Assembly: GCA_964586145.1 (NCBI GenBank)
Contig: CAZPHH010000089.1
Coordinates: forward strand, 1 to 19,008
Direction: 5' to 3'
From: JAFGJQ01 sp964586145
GTDB lineage: Bacteria > Planctomycetota > Phycisphaerae > UBA1845
DNA: 19,008 nucleotides
In this document: in pieces, positions 16,425 through 19,008 of the stretch
How the letters are laid out: each line of letters starts with the position of its first letter
Position numbering within the stretch: the first letter of the stretch is position 1
The notes under the pieces: generated by a model
What the model was told of the DNA's origin: nothing
Databases searched by the model: none
Seen by the model: the letters and a program-made list of their open reading frames with translations, nothing else
Program-made: the position numbers and the translations under genes

Positions 16425-16853
16425 TTATGGAGCGGGAGGAATGGCGTGCAGCCAGTTGTCAGGCAGGGCGCCGATGCGGCAGAAGCCCTCGATCCGGCCG
16501 CCGTCCTCCACGCGGATCAGCGGGGCCGTGATGTCGCCGCGCAGCTCGCCGGTGCCGGTGACCTCCACGCGGCCACGGGCTTCCACGTCCCCCTTGACCT
16601 TGCCCTGGACCGTCAGGTTGCGGACTCGGATGGGAGAGATGACTTGGCCGGTGCGATCGACGCAAATGTCGCCGCAGGTGGCAAACAGCCGGACGGAATG
16701 ATACGTGTTGATGCGATAGTCTTCCAGGATGAGCCGCTTGCGGCAGTGGCGACAGAAGACGGACATGGCCCGCTTGCCGACGAGGTTCTCCCCGTTGCAG
16801 TGCGTGCAGAGCACGGGCCGGGTCGAGTCGGGTTCCATCTCCACCTTGGCCAT
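16425..16853 (-). CDS. Bactofilin with N-terminal zinc ribbon
   Basis: This encodes 142 residues. Residues 14-39 hold two CxxC knuckles (C16/C19 and C34/C37; CTHCN and CRHCR) separated by 14 residues, the pattern of a zinc ribbon. Residues ~45-137 are a bactofilin (polymer-forming cytoskeletal, DUF583) beta-helix with the repeating small-hydrophobic pattern seen in VRNLTVQGKVKGDVEA and GELRGDITAPLIRVEDG. Bactofilins self-assemble into filaments at the membrane without nucleotide. The zinc ribbon may give this copy a nucleic-acid, protein or redox binding role; that is inference. It lies 56 nt downstream of a second bactofilin on the same strand and is likely co-transcribed with it. No strong ribosome site precedes the ATG, which suggests coupled or weak translation. 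Confidence 0.87.
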   Translation of the reverse strand: MAKVEMEPDSTRPVLCTHCNGENLVGKRAMSVFCRHCRKRLILEDYRINTYHSVRLFATCGDICVDRTGQVISPIRVRNLTVQGKVKGDVEARGRVEVTGTGELRGDITAPLIRVEDGGRIEGFCRIGALPDNWLHAIPPAP

Positions 16854-16909
16854 GGCGTCTTACCCGGAGCCGCCCTCGGTCGCGCTGGCGTGCGCAAAGC
16901 GGTGTGCGA

Positions 16910-17332
16910 TCACTTCTTTATCACGGGCTGCGGCGCGTGCTTGCTCGCGTCGTCCGGGCGCGGGGCCGCTGTGCCCTTCGCCGCGGCGTCCGATCCCACG
17001 ACACATTTGCCGATGAAGACGGCGCCCTCGGCCACTTCGAGCCGGGCGGTGGTCAGGTCGCCCTCCAGCTTGGCCGATGCGGATAGGTGAATCTTGCCGG
17101 TGGCCCGCAGGTTTCCCTTGACCGAGCCGTCGACGCGAATGTTGCCGGCCTTCACGTCACCTTCCAGCGTGGCGCCTTCGGCGATCTCCAATTGGCCGGG
17201 GGACTCCACCAGGCCCTCGACGCGTCCAAGGAGGCGGACGCCTTTTTCGAATTTCAATTCGCCTTTGAACGAGGCGTCGGGTCCGATGACGGTGGGGAAA
17301 TCGCCTCGTGCTGCTGCCTGCGGCTCGGCCAT
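16910..17332 (-). CDS. Bactofilin (polymer-forming cytoskeletal protein)
   Basis: This encodes 140 residues. The start at 17332 is set by AGGAGGA (17341-17347 on the opposite strand) at 8-nt spacing; the frame extends upstream only into the promoter region. A short disordered N-terminus (~1-12) precedes the bactofilin core (~13-118) with typical turns: TVIGPDASFKGEL, GVRLLGRVEGLVES, ATLEGDVKAGNIRVDGSVKG and AKLEGDLTTARLEVAEGAVF. A charged Pro/Ala-rich tail follows (~119-140). The protein should form stable, nucleotide-independent filaments associated with the inner membrane, used in other bacteria for cell shape, stalk or wall-enzyme localisation. It is followed by the zinc-ribbon bactofilin, so the two may co-polymerise. 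The glycosyltransferase upstream on the same strand points to an envelope theme. Confidence 0.92.
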   Translation of the reverse strand: MAEPQAAARGDFPTVIGPDASFKGELKFEKGVRLLGRVEGLVESPGQLEIAEGATLEGDVKAGNIRVDGSVKGNLRATGKIHLSASAKLEGDLTTARLEVAEGAVFIGKCVVGSDAAAKGTAAPRPDDASKHAPQPVIKK

Positions 17333-17340
17333 GGTCTGCT

Positions 17341-17347
17341 TCCTCCT
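17341..17347 (-). promoter_or_regulatory. Strong ribosome binding site of the bactofilin gene
   Basis: AGGAGGA on the minus strand, 8 nt before the ATG at 17332. It is one of the best Shine-Dalgarno matches in the window and fixes the start against the longer open frame. Confidence 0.75.
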
Positions 17348-17405
17348 GCTGTGCAAGGCGTTACGGCGTCGCCGGTCTGCGACCGGGCTGCCGCCGAACC
17401 CGTCC

Positions 17406-17434
17406 ACTATACGCAACGCCGGACGCGGTATCAA
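17406..17434 (-). promoter_or_regulatory. Near-consensus sigma-70-type promoter for the bactofilin pair
   Basis: On the minus strand, TTGATA (17429-17434) and TATAGT (17406-17411) are separated by exactly 17 bp. Each matches five of six consensus bases. Transcription would begin near 17399, giving a leader of about 67 nt before the bactofilin ATG. The promoter lies between the glycosyltransferase stop and the bactofilin start, so the pair can be expressed independently. Confidence 0.65.
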
Positions 17435-17467
17435 TGCGGACGGTCGATGCGCGGCGTGGCCGGCGGG

Positions 17468-18202
17468 TCACGACGACTGCGGAGGCGAGCCGGAACGGAG
17501 GATTCGGCGGCGCAGCTTGAATAACTCCTTGAACGCCCGAAGGATAACCCGCAGGTTGGCCCCGGTCTGGGAGCCGGCGGTGCGGGGGTAGTGGTGGACG
17601 CCGGTCTGGCCGATGCGATAGCCCAGCAGGCGGGCCTTGGCGAGGACTTCCGTGTCGATCAGGGCGCCCATGGACCACATCTCGATCTGATCGAAGAGCC
17701 TGCGGGGGAACAGCTTGAAGGCGCAGTCGATGTCGCGCAACCGCAGGCCGAACAGCACGTTGACCAGCAGGGTCCAGCACCAGGCGTTCAGTTTGCGGAG
17801 ACGCGAGTCCTGTCGGTTGAGCCGGTACGCGCTGACGATGTCGAACCGGTCCAGCAGGGGCAGCAGGACGGCGATTTCGCGGAAATCGAACTGGCCGTCG
17901 CCGTCGGTGTAGAAGATCCACTCGCGGGTGGCCTCTCGGAAGCCGCGCTGAAGCGCGCCGCCGTAGCCGAGGTTGGGGCTGTTGTGGACGGCTCGGACCT
18001 GCGGGTGGGCGGTGGCCAGGCGGTCCGCGATTTCGGCGGTGCGGTCTCGGCTGCCGTCGTTGACGATGATGATCTCCAAATCGTCGGTGAACTGTCGGCC
18101 GGCTTCCAGGGCGGCCAGGGTGGTGCGCTCCACGTTGGCTTCCTCGTTGTAGCACGGGAAGAAGATGGTGAGGCTGGGGAGGCGGCTGACGTGGCTTTCC
18201 AT
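17468..18202 (-). CDS. Family 2 glycosyltransferase (polyprenyl-phosphate sugar transferase-like)
   Basis: This encodes 244 residues. The ATG at 18202 has CGGAG 6 nt upstream, and the GT-A fold begins at once. Motifs are IFFPCYNEE (13-21), IIIVNDGSRDRT (44-55), NLGYGGALQRGF (77-88) and the metal-binding D-x-D in YTDGDGQFD (D100, D102). The segment NVLFGLRLRDIDCAFKLFPR (148-167) resembles DPM1/polyprenyl-phosphate glycosyltransferases, which move a sugar from a nucleotide donor to a lipid phosphate at the inner membrane. There is no C-terminal transmembrane pair, so it is a soluble or peripheral single-domain form. It is the first gene of a minus-strand group with two bactofilins, 135 nt downstream, which have their own promoter. 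Donor and acceptor are not identifiable. Confidence 0.9.
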   Translation of the reverse strand: MESHVSRLPSLTIFFPCYNEEANVERTTLAALEAGRQFTDDLEIIIVNDGSRDRTAEIADRLATAHPQVRAVHNSPNLGYGGALQRGFREATREWIFYTDGDGQFDFREIAVLLPLLDRFDIVSAYRLNRQDSRLRKLNAWCWTLLVNVLFGLRLRDIDCAFKLFPRRLFDQIEMWSMGALIDTEVLAKARLLGYRIGQTGVHHYPRTAGSQTGANLRVILRAFKELFKLRRRILRSGSPPQSS

Positions 18203-18290
18203 CGGTGGCTCCGGGCGATTGGCGGCAAGCCGGGCACCGCGCACGAACAGCACGCCCGGGTACCTTGCCCGGTGCGGATGGTAGCGTGGC

Positions 18291-18389
18291 GCGGGCTGCG
18301 CCCGCAACCCAAGCGACCCCGGCGCGCCGGGGCAGGCTCCGCGACGGAGCCACGAAGCGACGAGGAAGAGCTTGCGCCAGTGGCTTCGT
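18291..18389. repeat. Cluster of four inverted repeats (possible REP/BIME-like element)
   Basis: Within 99 bp there are four perfect inverted repeats: GCGGGC-TGC-GCCCGC (18291-18305), the 16-bp palindrome CCCCGGCGCGCCGGGG (18317-18332), GGCTCCG-CGA-CGGAGCC (18335-18351), and ACGAAGC (18352-18358) pairing with GCTTCGT (18383-18389). The sequence differs from the tandem array at 14829 but the architecture is similar. It lies about 90 bp upstream of the glycosyltransferase start. Its role is unknown. Confidence 0.6.
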
Positions 18390-18600
18390 CGAAATCCGCG
18401 CGGGCGGAGAGGAAATCGCACGTTTGTAGTACGAAGGGCCGGATCAAGCGACGGATCGACGAAGACGAGGGCTGCGCCGTGCGACTGCCCCCGCAGTCCG
18501 GCTCTCCGGCCGGTCTTTTTTGGGTTGCGTGGCACCCCCGGGGGCGGGCTGAGGTGGTTGGGCGACTCGGGCGGAATCTGTGTAACAACAGGCCGGACGT

Positions 18601-18629
18601 TTGCCCGCGGGGTGGTGTATGTGTATCAT
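18601..18629 (+). promoter_or_regulatory. Sigma-70-like promoter candidate (distal)
   Basis: TTGCCC (18601-18606), 17-bp spacer, TATCAT (18624-18629; five of six consensus bases). If used for the exported protein at 18918 the leader would be about 280 nt; it could instead drive a small RNA. Confidence 0.4.
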
Positions 18630-18822
18630 ATAGATAGCGCTGGGGCAGTCTTGCGGCTTGCCGCAATGATCCCGGCGTTGTCGGGGAGACGCTGGTTGGC
18701 GGGGGCGCTGCTTCCGATCGCCGTTGTTCAACGAAACTCCCGCCGGATACCTCGAATGCCACATAACAGCTTTGGAGGCAATTGGATACGACGGAAAGCC
18801 ATTTGCCGGCTCTTGTAGTAGC

Positions 18823-18851
18823 TTGTAAGATGTTGTCGCCCGTGGTATATA
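18823..18851 (+). promoter_or_regulatory. Sigma-70-like promoter candidate (proximal)
   Basis: TTGTAA (18823-18828), 17-bp spacer, TATATA (18846-18851), in a locally AT-richer stretch. Each element matches four of six consensus bases. Transcription would start about 60 nt before the ATG at 18918. Confidence 0.45.
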
Positions 18852-18917
18852 CATAAGTCAGGTGGTTTCACGCGGGATCGACGTGGTAGCGGGACATTCA
18901 CTTGGGGAGGACGCCGG

Positions 18918-19008
18918 ATGGCCCAGGCAGGTACAGCTCGGAAGAGCTGGCTGGCGGTCGCACTGGTTGCGATGAGTCCGGGGCTGCCCGCGGCGGGGGC
19001 GGGCCTAG
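18918..19008 (+). CDS. Exported protein, N-terminus only (3' partial)
   Basis: The ATG at 18918 is preceded by GGGGAGG with 7-nt spacing (18904-18910), an excellent ribosome site. The 30 visible codons encode a typical Sec signal: a basic start with RK at residues 8-9, a hydrophobic core (WLAVALVAMSPGL) and an Ala/Gly-rich probable cleavage region. The gene continues past the window, so nothing can be said of its mature function. Given the style of neighbouring proteins, another secreted planctomycete protein is likely. Confidence 0.75.
   Translation, partial: MAQAGTARKSWLAVALVAMSPGLPAAGAGL

Larger units (their letters stand above)
18203..18917. other. Gene-free divergent intergenic region
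   Basis: About 715 bp between a minus-strand glycosyltransferase and a plus-strand exported protein. No frame here has a ribosome site, domain or plausible composition. It contains a hairpin-rich element (18291-18389) and two plus-strand promoter-like pairs. A few short hairpins are also present, such as GCGGC-TT-GCCGC at 18652-18663. Around 18780-18870 the base composition is less GC-rich than the coding DNA. Confidence 0.6.

Noticed and set aside
18666..18818. 51-codon plus-strand frame with a hydrophobic start
   Set aside because: No ribosome site and an Arg-rich, non-conserved-looking tail; insufficient to call a small gene.
18740..18830. Possible cyclic-di-GMP-type riboswitch (a GAAAGCCA-like segment)
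   Set aside because: Only a short motif resembles the class; the required paired helices and tetraloop/receptor could not be laid out by eye.

Overview
The window is GC-rich DNA that reads like a planctomycete, probably of the Phycisphaerae type. The main signs are secreted proteins with dockerin-like 'DGD.DxxDFAAF' EF-hand segments, the 'DCNxNGxPDxC' linker typical of that group, Cys-rich repeat proteins, and bactofilins. The assignment is inferred from protein style only, as there is no rRNA or other phylogenetic marker here.

Layout: (1) 1-2765 (+): the 3' end of a Cys-rich extracellular protein with a dockerin-like tail, then a secreted protein with an N-terminal lectin-like beta-sandwich, a central dockerin-like segment and a conserved C-terminal domain of unknown function. 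(2) 3259-6657 (+): a large membrane-bound hybrid histidine kinase (6 TM, PAS, GAF, PAS, HisKA, HATPase, REC), bounded by candidate terminators. (3) 7020-16281 (+): a probable glycan-use locus with a sodium/solute symporter starting at TTG, two tandem GH38 (alpha-mannosidase-type) proteins without signal peptides, and a PfkB-family sugar kinase. A 100-N assembly gap and a hairpin-rich tandem repeat lie between the second GH38 gene and the kinase. (4) 16425-18202 (-): a family 2 glycosyltransferase and two bactofilins, one carrying an N-terminal zinc ribbon; the bactofilin pair has its own near-consensus promoter. (5) 18203-18917: a gene-free stretch with a second hairpin-rich element and two promoter-like sequences, followed by the first 30 codons of an exported protein cut by the window end.

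How the genes may work together: the symporter could import a small mannoside or related glycoside, the cytoplasmic GH38 proteins could cleave it, and the PfkB kinase could phosphorylate the released sugar. The most notable observation is that both GH38 proteins keep three of the four expected metal ligands and a candidate acid/base Asp, but have Phe (first protein) or Asn (second) where the family's nucleophile and fourth metal ligand, Asp, is expected. They may be a divergent GH38 subfamily with altered chemistry or metal binding. The minus-strand genes look like an unrelated cell-envelope or cytoskeleton cluster.
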